A stretch of DNA of 64,000 nt from Clostridia bacterium (GTDB lineage: Bacteria > Bacillota > Clostridia > Christensenellales > Aristaeellaceae). Below are positions 16,892 through 24,534 of the stretch, in pieces. How positions within the stretch are numbered: position 1 is the first letter of the stretch; each line of letters opens with the position of its first letter. The translations under genes and the position numbers were made by a program. The notes beneath the pieces were generated by a model, which made no database searches, had not been told where the DNA came from, and was given only the letters and a program-made list of their open reading frames with translations. The stretch is taken from assembly GCA_017521565.1 (NCBI GenBank), contig JAFXCE010000001.1, positions 62,001-126,000 on the forward strand, given 5' to 3'.

Positions 16892-17878
16892 TTAGAAGAA
16901 TGCGCTCTCTTTGTCGAACTTGCTCACGATCGCGTTGGCCGTCACCAGCGTAATACAGCCGAAAACAGACTGCATGAAGCCGGCCGCAGAGGCGTAGCCG
17001 TAGGTCGGGATCGTGGAGTTGAACAGAGAGTTGTAGACGTAGACGTCCAACGTGACGAACGCATCATACAGCGCCGCAGAGTTGCGCGTCGTACGATAGA
17101 ACAGACCAAAGTCGGAATTGAAAATCCTGCCTACCGCCATGATGAACATGATGATGATGACCGGCTTGAGCAGCGGAATGGTGATGTACTTGGTCTGCTG
17201 GTGCTTACTCGCACCATCGATAACCGCAGCCTCGTACAGGGAGCCGTCGATGCCGTTGATGGAGGCCATGTACACGATCATGTTGTAGCCGACATTCTTC
17301 CATACGTTGAGGAAAACGAGGATATACGGCCAGTATGGCAGACCATCCTTCTGATACCACTTGACAGGATCCAGACCCATGCCGATCAGAATGTTGTTGA
17401 CCAGACCTTCCTTGGTCGCCAGGAACGCGTAGACGAAGTAACCGACGATAACCCAGGAAAGGAAGTGCGGCAGGAAGATCATCGTCTGGCAGACCTTGGC
17501 CAGCTTCTTGGAATACAGGTGAGAGATGATGATTGCCAGCGCAACCGGGATCACGATACCCAGCACGATAAAGATAATGTTATAGCCGATCGTGTTGCGG
17601 AACATCGCGATGGTCGTCTTCATGTTCGAGGAGAACAAGAACTTGAAGTTGTCCAGTCCGCACCACTTGCTGTTGTAGACCAGAGACCACAGGAAGCCCT
17701 TGCCCGGAGCGACCTTATACTTTTTGAATGCGATCAGGATACCAAACATCGGCACATAGCAGAACATGATAAACCAGATCGTCGTCGGAAGAGAGAGCAG
17801 GAAGAGCTGAATATCATCCAGCGTCAGCTTGCTCTTCTTCTTTGGCTGCAATACTGTCGTCTTATCCGTCTGGCTCAT
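16892..17878 (-). CDS. Sugar ABC transporter permease, LplB type
   Basis: A 328-residue partner permease of the same CUT1 importer. The N-terminal 25 residues are basic and cytoplasmic, then about six membrane segments follow. The opening LPTTIWFIMFCYVPMFGILIA-type stretch and the GFLWSLV and GLDNFKFLF segments match LplB proteins, and the coupling motif is YEAAVIDGASKHQQ near residue 220. The ATG follows AAGGAGG. It is the first gene of the operon; the promoter at 17981 carries a palindrome over its -35. Confidence 0.9.
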   Translation of the reverse strand: MSQTDKTTVLQPKKKSKLTLDDIQLFLLSLPTTIWFIMFCYVPMFGILIAFKKYKVAPGKGFLWSLVYNSKWCGLDNFKFLFSSNMKTTIAMFRNTIGYNIIFIVLGIVIPVALAIIISHLYSKKLAKVCQTMIFLPHFLSWVIVGYFVYAFLATKEGLVNNILIGMGLDPVKWYQKDGLPYWPYILVFLNVWKNVGYNMIVYMASINGIDGSLYEAAVIDGASKHQQTKYITIPLLKPVIIIMFIMAVGRIFNSDFGLFYRTTRNSAALYDAFVTLDVYVYNSLFNSTIPTYGYASAAGFMQSVFGCITLVTANAIVSKFDKESAFF

Positions 17879-17980
17879 TGCCCCGCCTCCTTAATCACAT
17901 ACCATAGGAATCACCACAATCGGCTTGTTTTGTCGTTTCTCAAACCGACGCGCCCGATGCTTGCATAGATTTCACAATTA

Positions 17981-18014
17981 ATGATAACATATTTTGTCAC
18001 CCTGTCAAGGGTGA
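17981..18014 (-). promoter_or_regulatory. Promoter with palindromic operator for the LplB/YtcP importer
   Basis: On the minus strand, TTGACA (18003-18008), 16 bases, TATCAT (17981-17986). The -35 is framed by a perfect 6-bp inverted repeat TCACCC-N6-GGGTGA (17997-18014), so a bound regulator would cover the -35. A wider repeat TTTTGTCA...TGACAAAA also surrounds it. Confidence 0.78.
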
Positions 18015-18059
18015 TTGCAAATATTGACAAAACATTTAACAAATAATCACGAAAACGGA

Positions 18060-19100
18060 TCAACCCTTCGTATACGCGGCATACAGCATATTATGCATTC
18101 TGCGCCTGAATCTGAACAGATTCAGATTCTCTCTTGTGGGATGGACGCGGTTGGAAAGCAGGATGACAAAGAACCCTGTTTCCGGATCGATCGCCAGCGA
18201 CGTACCGGTGAAGCCGGTATGGCCAAATGCCGTCTGCGGCAGCAGATCACCCATGAAGTTTTCCGGCGTGCCCGCCAGATGGAAGCCAAGGCCCCGGCGC
18301 ACGCTTTCATCGCCTGCCTGGAAGCTGATCGCTTTTTTGAGCATCGCGCCGGACAGATAGCCGTCGCCCCCGCGCGCAAGCATCTGCGCCATGGTGATCA
18401 TGTCGCTGATATCCGAGAATACGCCGGCATTGGCCGAAACGCCGCGCAGAAAGCGTGCATTCTCGTCGTGGACAATGCCCTGCCATGCGATTCCGCTTTC
18501 CTTGTCCACCTCGGTAGCGGCAATGTTTTCTTTATTCTGCGGGCAGTAGCAGGTATTGCGCATCGCCAGCGGCTCAAACACGCGTTCGCGCGCGAGCACG
18601 TCAAGCGGCTTGCCGTATACCGTCTCCAGAATCTTGCCCAGCGTGATATAGCCCATGCAGCTGTAATGCACCTCTTCGCCCACGGGCGTAGCGAGTGGAT
18701 GCTCCAGCAGCACGCGCAGCGCATCCTCCGGCGAAGCCGCCTCCTCGCTCAGCCAGAACGCAGGCGCAAAGCCTGCCGTATGCGTCATCAGGTGGCGGAT
18801 GGTGATAGATTTTTTCTCCTCCGGGCAATCCGGGAAAAAGCGGTCCAGCCTGTCCCACAGGGTCAGATCGCCGTCCTCAATCGCACGCAGCGCGATCATC
18901 GTCGGGCCGATGATCTTTGACAGGGACGCCATGTCGTAGCGCGTCTGCATGTTCACGTCAGGGCCGTTTTCCGAAATTTTTCCTGCACAGGAAATGGCGA
19001 AAACCTGCTCTGCGTTGCCGCACGCAGCAACCGCGCCGGGGTAACATCCTTCGCGGAGCCCTTCTTCAAGGAGAGCATCCAAGATTTTTTGCATATTCAT
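18060..19100 (-). CDS. Serine beta-lactamase-fold hydrolase (AmiE/EstB-like)
   Basis: A 346-residue cytoplasmic protein of the class C beta-lactamase superfamily. The catalytic motifs are S59-L-S-K62, Y146-S-C and HTG in AFGHTGFTG. No signal peptide is seen. In Bacillus subtilis the AmiE amidase of this fold sits next to nagZ and namZ and trims the peptide from muropeptides; here the gene is divergent from the MurQ/GCKR-like gene and close to nagZ, so a similar amidase or esterase role is plausible but not shown. The ATG has no ribosome site and lies at the expected transcription start, so the mRNA may be leaderless. Confidence 0.82.
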   Translation of the reverse strand: MNMQKILDALLEEGLREGCYPGAVAACGNAEQVFAISCAGKISENGPDVNMQTRYDMASLSKIIGPTMIALRAIEDGDLTLWDRLDRFFPDCPEEKKSITIRHLMTHTAGFAPAFWLSEEAASPEDALRVLLEHPLATPVGEEVHYSCMGYITLGKILETVYGKPLDVLARERVFEPLAMRNTCYCPQNKENIAATEVDKESGIAWQGIVHDENARFLRGVSANAGVFSDISDMITMAQMLARGGDGYLSGAMLKKAISFQAGDESVRRGLGFHLAGTPENFMGDLLPQTAFGHTGFTGTSLAIDPETGFFVILLSNRVHPTRENLNLFRFRRRMHNMLYAAYTKG

Positions 19101-19106
19101 GCCATT

Positions 19107-19135
19107 ATTTTACTTGCAAAATTGTGCATTGTCAA
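19107..19135 (-). promoter_or_regulatory. Promoter giving a predicted leaderless mRNA for the hydrolase
   Basis: On the minus strand, TTGACA (19130-19135), 17 bases, TAAAAT (19107-19112). The expected start about 7 bases downstream coincides with the ATG at 19100, and no Shine-Dalgarno is present. Confidence 0.75.
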
Positions 19136-19142
19136 ATACAAT
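19114..19142 (+). promoter_or_regulatory. Divergent promoter for the MurQ/GCKR-like gene
   Basis: TTGCAA (19114-19119), 17 bases, TACAAT (19137-19142). It overlaps the oppositely directed promoter at 19107-19135 almost completely, so the two should compete for RNA polymerase. Confidence 0.75.
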
Positions 19143-19213
19143 ATAGATGATGACCCCCCTGATATGTTTACTCCCCATTCACACATACAGACGCAAAGAA
19201 AGAAGGTATCCGC

Positions 19214-20983
19214 ATGCAGGACTATAAGCAGGCTGCCCGGGACTTTATCGACAACGAGAAGCAGTTCCATCTCGGCCCGATCCCGACCGAGCAGTCCAAT
19301 CCCCTCACCCGCGGCCTTTCCGGACGCATCAAGAAGGACACGGCCGACGGCGTGAAGATGATCCTCGACGCCGACCGCTACATCCCGGAAGTGTCTGCAA
19401 AGTGCTTTGAGAGCGACGCCTTCAAGGCGCTGGTCGCTGACCTTCGCCGCTGTATCGACGAACGCCGCCGCTTCCACTTCTCCTCCGTCGGCGCCTCCGG
19501 CCGTATGGCGCTGCAGCTTGACTCCACCTGGCGTCTTTTCTGGAACGACATGGTCAACAAGCTCCCGCTGCGCGCGAAGGAGTGGGTCGAGATCGCCGAA
19601 TGCTCCAACAGCTTCATGACCGGCGGCGATCGCGCCTGCGTTCGCTCCGTTGAAAACTTTGAGGACTATCAGACCTTCGGCGCCCAGCAGACGGTCGATT
19701 CCGGCGCGACGCCGGGCGACGTGCTCGTCGTGCTTGCCGAATGCTCCCTGTCCTCCTCCACCATCGGTTCCGCCTGCAAGGGCGCGGACATGGGCATCTC
19801 TACTTATTACCTCTACTGCAATCCGAAGGAGATCCTCTGCGAGCATCTGGAGCGCGCGCGCCGCGTCTTCTCCTACGACAACATCACCTTCCTGCCGCTG
19901 TTCGTGGGCAACATGGCCGTCGCCGGTTCCACCCGTATGCAGGTGACCACAGTCGAGCTGCTGGTCGCCGGCGTCGCGCTGGAGCTTGCCGCATGGGCAT
20001 GGCTGAAAGACAACTGCACCGAGGAAGAGCTCGCCGCCGTGGGCGCGGGCGCGCTGGAGCCGGCGGAATACGCCGCGCAGTTCAAGCGCTGCGTTGAGCA
20101 GCTGCAGAGCGGCGACGCCCTCGCCGGCATGGCGAAGGCTGTTGAGTTCGAGGCGGAAACCTACACCAGCAAGGGCCTGATCACCTACGTCACCCACGAC
20201 TACCTGCAGGACATCCTCACCGACACCACCGAGCGTCAGCCCACCTTCACCCTGCCGCCGTTCCGCCGGACGGACGACCACACCAGTCCGCTGTCCTGGG
20301 CCTATGCGAAAGATCCGCTCTATCCGGCTTCCATCGCCTGGCAGCACATCATCCGCCGTCCGCTCAAGGGCCTCGACTGGTCCGTGGAGCTGTACAAGGA
20401 GATGAACGCTGCGCAGTCCATTATTGATAACCCGCCGGAGGTTGGCTCCGACCAGCTCTCCTTCTACGATCTGGGCAACAGCGACGACGCGACCCGCTAC
20501 AGCCAGCATCCGGCTCAGCTGGTTCTGGTGGATATCGACGGCCGCAGCGCGCACAATGGCTGCGTGGAATGGTATCAGAAGAACCTGCCGAACTTTGACG
20601 GCGGCCTCGTCCTGCGCATGGGCGATATCCCGGCGGAAAAGATCGACGAAAACGAGCTGCGTATCCCGGTTCAGCTGCCGCATACGATCATGGAGATCCT
20701 GCCGCACCTGATGGTCAAGCTCGCCTTCAACCTGCTCTCCACCGCCACCATGGCCAAGATGGGCCGCGTCTGGAGCAACTGGATGATTCAGGTGCTGCCG
20801 ACCAACAAGAAGCTCATCGACCGCTCTACCCGCATCATCGCCGAGCTGGCGAAAATCCCGTACGAGACGGCCTGCGAGGAATTCTTCAAGAGCTATCTGG
20901 GCCGCTCCAAGGACGAGGAATACCGCGAGAGCTATGTCGTGGAAACCCTCAAGCGCCTGGGCGTTGATCCGGACGCCCTGTAA
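19214..20983 (+). CDS. MurQ/GCKR-like double-SIS sugar-phosphate-binding protein
   Basis: A 589-residue protein with two SIS domains related to MurNAc-6-phosphate etherase (MurQ) and to the animal glucokinase regulatory protein GCKR. Evidence: TEQSNPLT at residues 25-32 (TExSNPxT in the family), GASGRM at 93-98, GSTRMQ near 238 and a second SIS-like half with GRVWSNWM and NKKLIDRSTRII near the C-terminus. MurQ's catalytic Glu just after the GTSGRL loop (ASE in E. coli) is not present; the equivalent is D-S-T-W, as in GCKR-like members. It therefore may bind rather than cleave a sugar phosphate. The length is about twice that of MurQ. It reads towards nagZ with a 200-base gap. Confidence 0.78.
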   Translation: MQDYKQAARDFIDNEKQFHLGPIPTEQSNPLTRGLSGRIKKDTADGVKMILDADRYIPEVSAKCFESDAFKALVADLRRCIDERRRFHFSSVGASGRMALQLDSTWRLFWNDMVNKLPLRAKEWVEIAECSNSFMTGGDRACVRSVENFEDYQTFGAQQTVDSGATPGDVLVVLAECSLSSSTIGSACKGADMGISTYYLYCNPKEILCEHLERARRVFSYDNITFLPLFVGNMAVAGSTRMQVTTVELLVAGVALELAAWAWLKDNCTEEELAAVGAGALEPAEYAAQFKRCVEQLQSGDALAGMAKAVEFEAETYTSKGLITYVTHDYLQDILTDTTERQPTFTLPPFRRTDDHTSPLSWAYAKDPLYPASIAWQHIIRRPLKGLDWSVELYKEMNAAQSIIDNPPEVGSDQLSFYDLGNSDDATRYSQHPAQLVLVDIDGRSAHNGCVEWYQKNLPNFDGGLVLRMGDIPAEKIDENELRIPVQLPHTIMEILPHLMVKLAFNLLSTATMAKMGRVWSNWMIQVLPTNKKLIDRSTRIIAELAKIPYETACEEFFKSYLGRSKDEEYRESYVVETLKRLGVDPDAL

Positions 20984-20998
20984 GCGGCCAGTGGCCGC
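20984..20998. repeat. Short perfect palindrome after the MurQ/GCKR-like gene
   Basis: GCGGCCAGTGGCCGC directly follows the stop codon. It lacks a T-run, so it is a weak terminator at best; it may protect the mRNA 3' end. Confidence 0.5.
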
Positions 20999-21114
20999 AC
21001 CCACTTCCGAACTGCTTTCCAACATTGAGCACCTCAGTGCTCGCAGCACGCATGTGGGCGCAGCATCATGTCAAAACATCAAAAAGCCTTCCCCATTGTG
21101 AAGGCTGCCCCGTA

Positions 21115-21141
21115 GGGGCGGATGAGGTCCCGCCATGCGCG
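21115..21141 (+). repeat. Partial repeat module shared with repeat copy A
   Basis: GGGGCGGATGAGGTCCCGCC matches the end of the element at 5556-5580 (GGGGCGGATGAGGT then CCCGCC). It lies in the 200-base gap before nagZ; the rest of the gap shows no gene. Confidence 0.6.
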
Positions 21142-21185
21142 GTCTGATCCGTCCCTCTTTTTTCACGAAAGGAGTGCGCATCCCC

Positions 21186-22715
21186 ATGGAGCTTACCCTT
21201 CGCCAGAAAATCGGCCAGCTCGTGCTCTACAGCATGGACGGCAACACGATCACGCCTGAAACCCGCGCGCTCATGCAGGAATACTGCATCGGCAACGTGA
21301 TCCACTTCGGCAACAACGTCACCGACTTCGCCGGCTCCAAGGCGCTCAACGCCGAGCTGCGCAGCCTGATCCTTGAAAGCTGCGCAGGCGTGGAGCCATT
21401 CCTGAGCATCGACCATGAGGGCGGCCGTGTGTTCCGCTTCAGCCGGGATTTCACCTGGTTCCCCTCTCATTTGACGCTCAGCGCTGCAGATGATGAAACA
21501 CTCACCGAAGCCGTTGGCCGCGCGATGGGCGAAGAGCTGCGCGCAGCCGGCTTCAACCTCAACTTTGCGCCCGTCGTGGACGTAAACAGCAATATCGGCA
21601 ACATCGTCATCGGCGTCCGTTCCTTTGGCGACGAGCCTGAGGTCGTCGCCCGCCACGGCGCTGCGATGGCCCGCGGCATGCAGTCTGCCGGCGTGATGGC
21701 CTGCCTCAAGCATTTCCCCGGTCACGGCGATACCACGCAGGACTCCCATTACTTCCTGCCGACCGTCAGCAAGACCATGCAGGAGCTGCGCGACACGGAG
21801 CTGATGCCCTATGCGCGTATCTTCCCGCAGGGCGCAGCCGACTCCATCATGACCACGCATATTCTCTTCCCCGCCATCGAAAAGGAACGCGTCCCCGCGA
21901 CGATGTCCCCGGTGATCCTGCAGGATGTTCTGCGCAAGGAGCTGGCCTTTGACGGCGTGGTGGTCTCCGACGGCATGCATATGCTCGCCATCAAGGATCA
22001 CTATGGCGTGGCCAACGGCTGCGTGAAGGCGATCAAGGCCGGCGTGGATCTGCTGTGCATCGGCACGGGCGGCTCCGGCGTGCAGGAAAGCCAGAAGGAA
22101 TGCCTCGACGCGCTGTATGAGGCTGCGCTCAGCGGAGAAATCCCGATGGAGCGCATTGACGATGCTGTTGCGCGCCTGCTTCGCGCCAAGGCCAAGTTCG
22201 GCGCGGATCCGGGCAGCGCTGCGCCCGATTTCGCTGCGCATGCCGCGCTCAATCAGGCCGTCTGCCGCAAAGCCATCACCCGCCTCGCCGGCGAAGCGAT
22301 CACCGGCAAGGCGCTCTATACCAGCGCGCCCGTCAAGGAACTGGCCTTCGGCCTCACCCATGCCGATCCGCGCAAGCTGACCTTCGGCCAGATGGCGAAT
22401 ATGCATACCGGCGGCGCCTATACGACGCTCGATCAGGTGGATTATGCCGCAGACTTTGACGCGCTGGTCATTGGCGTTCAGGCGCTCACGCCGGATTCCA
22501 TGGAAATTGCTGCTGCCAAAGAGGCGCTCGCCAGAGGCAAGCAGGTCGCCTTTGTCCTGCTTGCCGCGCCGTATGGTGCGCCGTACATCCCGGAGGGATG
22601 CAGCGTCGTTTGCAGCTATACGCTGACGCTTGAAGCCGTTGCCGCAGCGATCGACGTGCTTCTGGGCAAAACCAAATCCACTGGAAAACTGCCGGTGAAT
22701 CTGCCGGAAATCTGA
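21186..22715 (+). CDS. nagZ: GH3 beta-N-acetylhexosaminidase, NagZ-like
   Basis: A 509-residue glycosidase that cleaves terminal beta-linked GlcNAc, typically from GlcNAc-MurNAc muropeptides. IDHEGGR at 75-81, KHFPGHGDT at 175-183 with D187-S-H189 (the NagZ Asp-His general acid/base loop) and VVVSDGM with the nucleophile D262 are all intact. After the barrel (about 330 residues) comes a second domain like that of B. subtilis NagZ. There is no signal peptide, so it works inside the cell. The start is ATG 21186; AAAGGAG is 11 bases upstream and a GTG 12 bases earlier is too close to it. The neighbours (MurQ/GCKR-like, AmiE-like) support murein recycling. Confidence 0.9.
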   Translation: MELTLRQKIGQLVLYSMDGNTITPETRALMQEYCIGNVIHFGNNVTDFAGSKALNAELRSLILESCAGVEPFLSIDHEGGRVFRFSRDFTWFPSHLTLSAADDETLTEAVGRAMGEELRAAGFNLNFAPVVDVNSNIGNIVIGVRSFGDEPEVVARHGAAMARGMQSAGVMACLKHFPGHGDTTQDSHYFLPTVSKTMQELRDTELMPYARIFPQGAADSIMTTHILFPAIEKERVPATMSPVILQDVLRKELAFDGVVVSDGMHMLAIKDHYGVANGCVKAIKAGVDLLCIGTGGSGVQESQKECLDALYEAALSGEIPMERIDDAVARLLRAKAKFGADPGSAAPDFAAHAALNQAVCRKAITRLAGEAITGKALYTSAPVKELAFGLTHADPRKLTFGQMANMHTGGAYTTLDQVDYAADFDALVIGVQALTPDSMEIAAAKEALARGKQVAFVLLAAPYGAPYIPEGCSVVCSYTLTLEAVAAAIDVLLGKTKSTGKLPVNLPEI

Positions 22716-22731
22716 TTGAATCACAAAGCGC

Positions 22732-22760
22732 AAAAAGGAGCCGATATCCGGCTCCTTTTC
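22732..22760 (+). terminator. Terminator after nagZ
   Basis: AAAAGGAGCCG / CGGCTCCTTTT stem with a short loop; its symmetry would also work for the convergent PIG-L gene. Confidence 0.85.
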
Positions 22761-22789
22761 TCTTGGATCAGGTTGTCTCTCTCCTGCGC

Positions 22790-23479
22790 TCAGGTTTCCC
22801 AGATGACGCGCTTGGCATATTCGTCTGTAGCGAACGCCGTGCCATATTCCTTTTTGATGAGCGCGCCGCGCATGCGCGCCAGCCCTTCATAGTACTGCAG
22901 GTACTTGAAGTCCCGGCTGTTTTCTGTCAGCCAGAGCTTGCGCACAGCCTCCTTCCACAGCGGGAAAGCCTCGGAAACATCGAAGTATACATACGGCACA
23001 AAGCCCTCGCTGTCCTCCCAGTTTTCCGCATAGAGGAAGCGGCGGATCGGCGCAGGCGGCAGCGGACGCTCAAACGTGCGCAGCGATGCAAAGAAAATCG
23101 CATCGGTGGTCAGCTTGCTGGCTGCAATATGATCCTTGTGCATGGAATTCTTCCAGTGATACAGCACGGTGGATACTTCATATTCACGCATGATGTCGCC
23201 GATCTTGATCGCCAGATCCTTAGAATACTCCAGCTCTCCGTCCGGGGTGTCCAGCACGATGCTCTTGCCGCCAAGCATTTCGGCAAACTGACCCGCGCAT
23301 TCGATGTTATACTGGCGGAAGCTCTCCTGCGTAAAGCCGGCAGGCGTGCCGCGCTCGCCGGCGGTCAGGTCAAGCGTGATGATGCGGTCGCCCTGCTGGG
23401 CATGACGCGCGAGCAGAAGTCCGCTGGTAAGCTGCGCATCTCCGGTATGCGCGCCGACTGCCATGATCGTTTTGCTCAT
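22790..23479 (-). CDS. PIG-L/LmbE-family zinc deacetylase homologue with altered active site
   Basis: A 229-residue protein of the PIG-L family, whose members deacetylate GlcNAc derivatives. The family motif AHPDDE is A-H-T-G-D-A here: zinc ligands H11 and D14 remain, but the first Asp (the general base in MshB and BcZBP) is Gly13 and the Glu is lost. The second zinc motif H-K-D-H is present near residue 115. It could be weakly active, use another base, or bind only. The position next to nagZ fits an amino-sugar substrate. The ATG follows GGGAGGTTATCC. Confidence 0.8.
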   Translation of the reverse strand: MSKTIMAVGAHTGDAQLTSGLLLARHAQQGDRIITLDLTAGERGTPAGFTQESFRQYNIECAGQFAEMLGGKSIVLDTPDGELEYSKDLAIKIGDIMREYEVSTVLYHWKNSMHKDHIAASKLTTDAIFFASLRTFERPLPPAPIRRFLYAENWEDSEGFVPYVYFDVSEAFPLWKEAVRKLWLTENSRDFKYLQYYEGLARMRGALIKKEYGTAFATDEYAKRVIWET

Positions 23480-23522
23480 TGGATAACCTCCCTGTCTCCT
23501 TCCGCCTTTCGCGGTTCTTCGT

Positions 23523-24506
23523 TTATACCGTTTTTTTCATAATGGCAAAATACCGCGCAGGCCTGAAGCCCGTCTTAAGATACAGCCGCTGCGCATGGTT
23601 TTCCGTACCGGTAAAGAGCGTTGAATACGCCGCGCCCACCTTGATAAACTCGCCCATCAGATCATTGAACAGCACACCGGCAATGCCGCGCTTTTCATAG
23701 AGCGGATCGGTGCAGATGCCGGTAAACCAGCCGCGTCCGTTTTCCTGCCTGTCCACAGGGCCCGTAAAGCCGACGATATGTCCGTCTGCGACGGCCGCAA
23801 GAATCGGACGCGGGTTTTCCTTGGCTGTTTCCTCTCGCAGCACCTGACGCCAGTACTCGCTGCCGACCCGGTCGCACATGCCGTCAAACTCAGCCTGCTG
23901 CGCCGGATCATACAGCCCTGCCGCAATCCCCTGCTGCAAAAGCGCCGCCCGCTTTTCCTCCACCTCGGGCTTCTTTACATATTCGGCTAGGTTTAAATAC
24001 ATCGCCACCTCGCGCACATATACGCCATATCCGCGCTTCTTAAGGAAATCGTATCCTAGGCAATCCTCGTCCATGCCCGGCATGTTGTTATGCTCGTGGC
24101 CCGGCGTTCCGGGGATCACCCAATCCAGATTGATCGGACAGAGGCTCGATACCGCCAGCGTTTTCTTCCCCAGCCGCGCATAGTGCGCCTCGAACGCAGA
24201 GAGCAGCGCGCTGCCCGCGCCGCAGCGGCGATGCGCCCGGTCAACCATGATAACGGACAGATATGCAGGGGTATTCTCCTCCGTCTGCCCGGGCAGGAAA
24301 CTGACCTGACGGCAGCCCGCAAGGAAGCCGAAGAACTTGCCCTCATCCTCAGCAACAAAAATATCCGTGCCGCCAAAGCGAAGAAACTTTTCCTCAAAGT
24401 ACGCCTCGGTCAACGGACGGTAAAGCACCTCTCCAGCCGATACGCAGTCGTTCCACAGGCGCACAATGTCCTGCAGATCCGTTTTAAGATATGTTCTGAT
24501 TCTCAT
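23523..24506 (-). CDS. Tandem-GNAT acetyltransferase
   Basis: A 327-residue cytoplasmic protein with two GNAT domains. The first contains VDRAHRRCGAGSALL (acetyl-CoA loop, about residues 84-98), the second CTDPLYEKRGIAGVLFN (about 265-281). Substrates of such tandem GNATs are diverse and not predictable. The ATG at 24506 has AAGGAGG six bases upstream, ruling out an in-frame ATG 36 bases earlier. It lies 28 bases downstream of the MATE exporter gene, so the two are probably co-transcribed, which would fit a detoxification or self-protection pair. Confidence 0.8.
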   Translation of the reverse strand: MRIRTYLKTDLQDIVRLWNDCVSAGEVLYRPLTEAYFEEKFLRFGGTDIFVAEDEGKFFGFLAGCRQVSFLPGQTEENTPAYLSVIMVDRAHRRCGAGSALLSAFEAHYARLGKKTLAVSSLCPINLDWVIPGTPGHEHNNMPGMDEDCLGYDFLKKRGYGVYVREVAMYLNLAEYVKKPEVEEKRAALLQQGIAAGLYDPAQQAEFDGMCDRVGSEYWRQVLREETAKENPRPILAAVADGHIVGFTGPVDRQENGRGWFTGICTDPLYEKRGIAGVLFNDLMGEFIKVGAAYSTLFTGTENHAQRLYLKTGFRPARYFAIMKKTV

Positions 24507-24534
24507 AGCAGCCTCCTTGCTTTGTATCTTTGGC

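Noticed and set aside
19097..21049. 650-residue open frame on the minus strand
   Set aside because: It is antisense to the MurQ/GCKR-like gene, has no ribosome site and no recognisable motif. GC-rich codon bias leaves long mirror frames.
21066..22733. 555-residue open frame on the minus strand
   Set aside because: It is antisense to the intact nagZ and has no motif.
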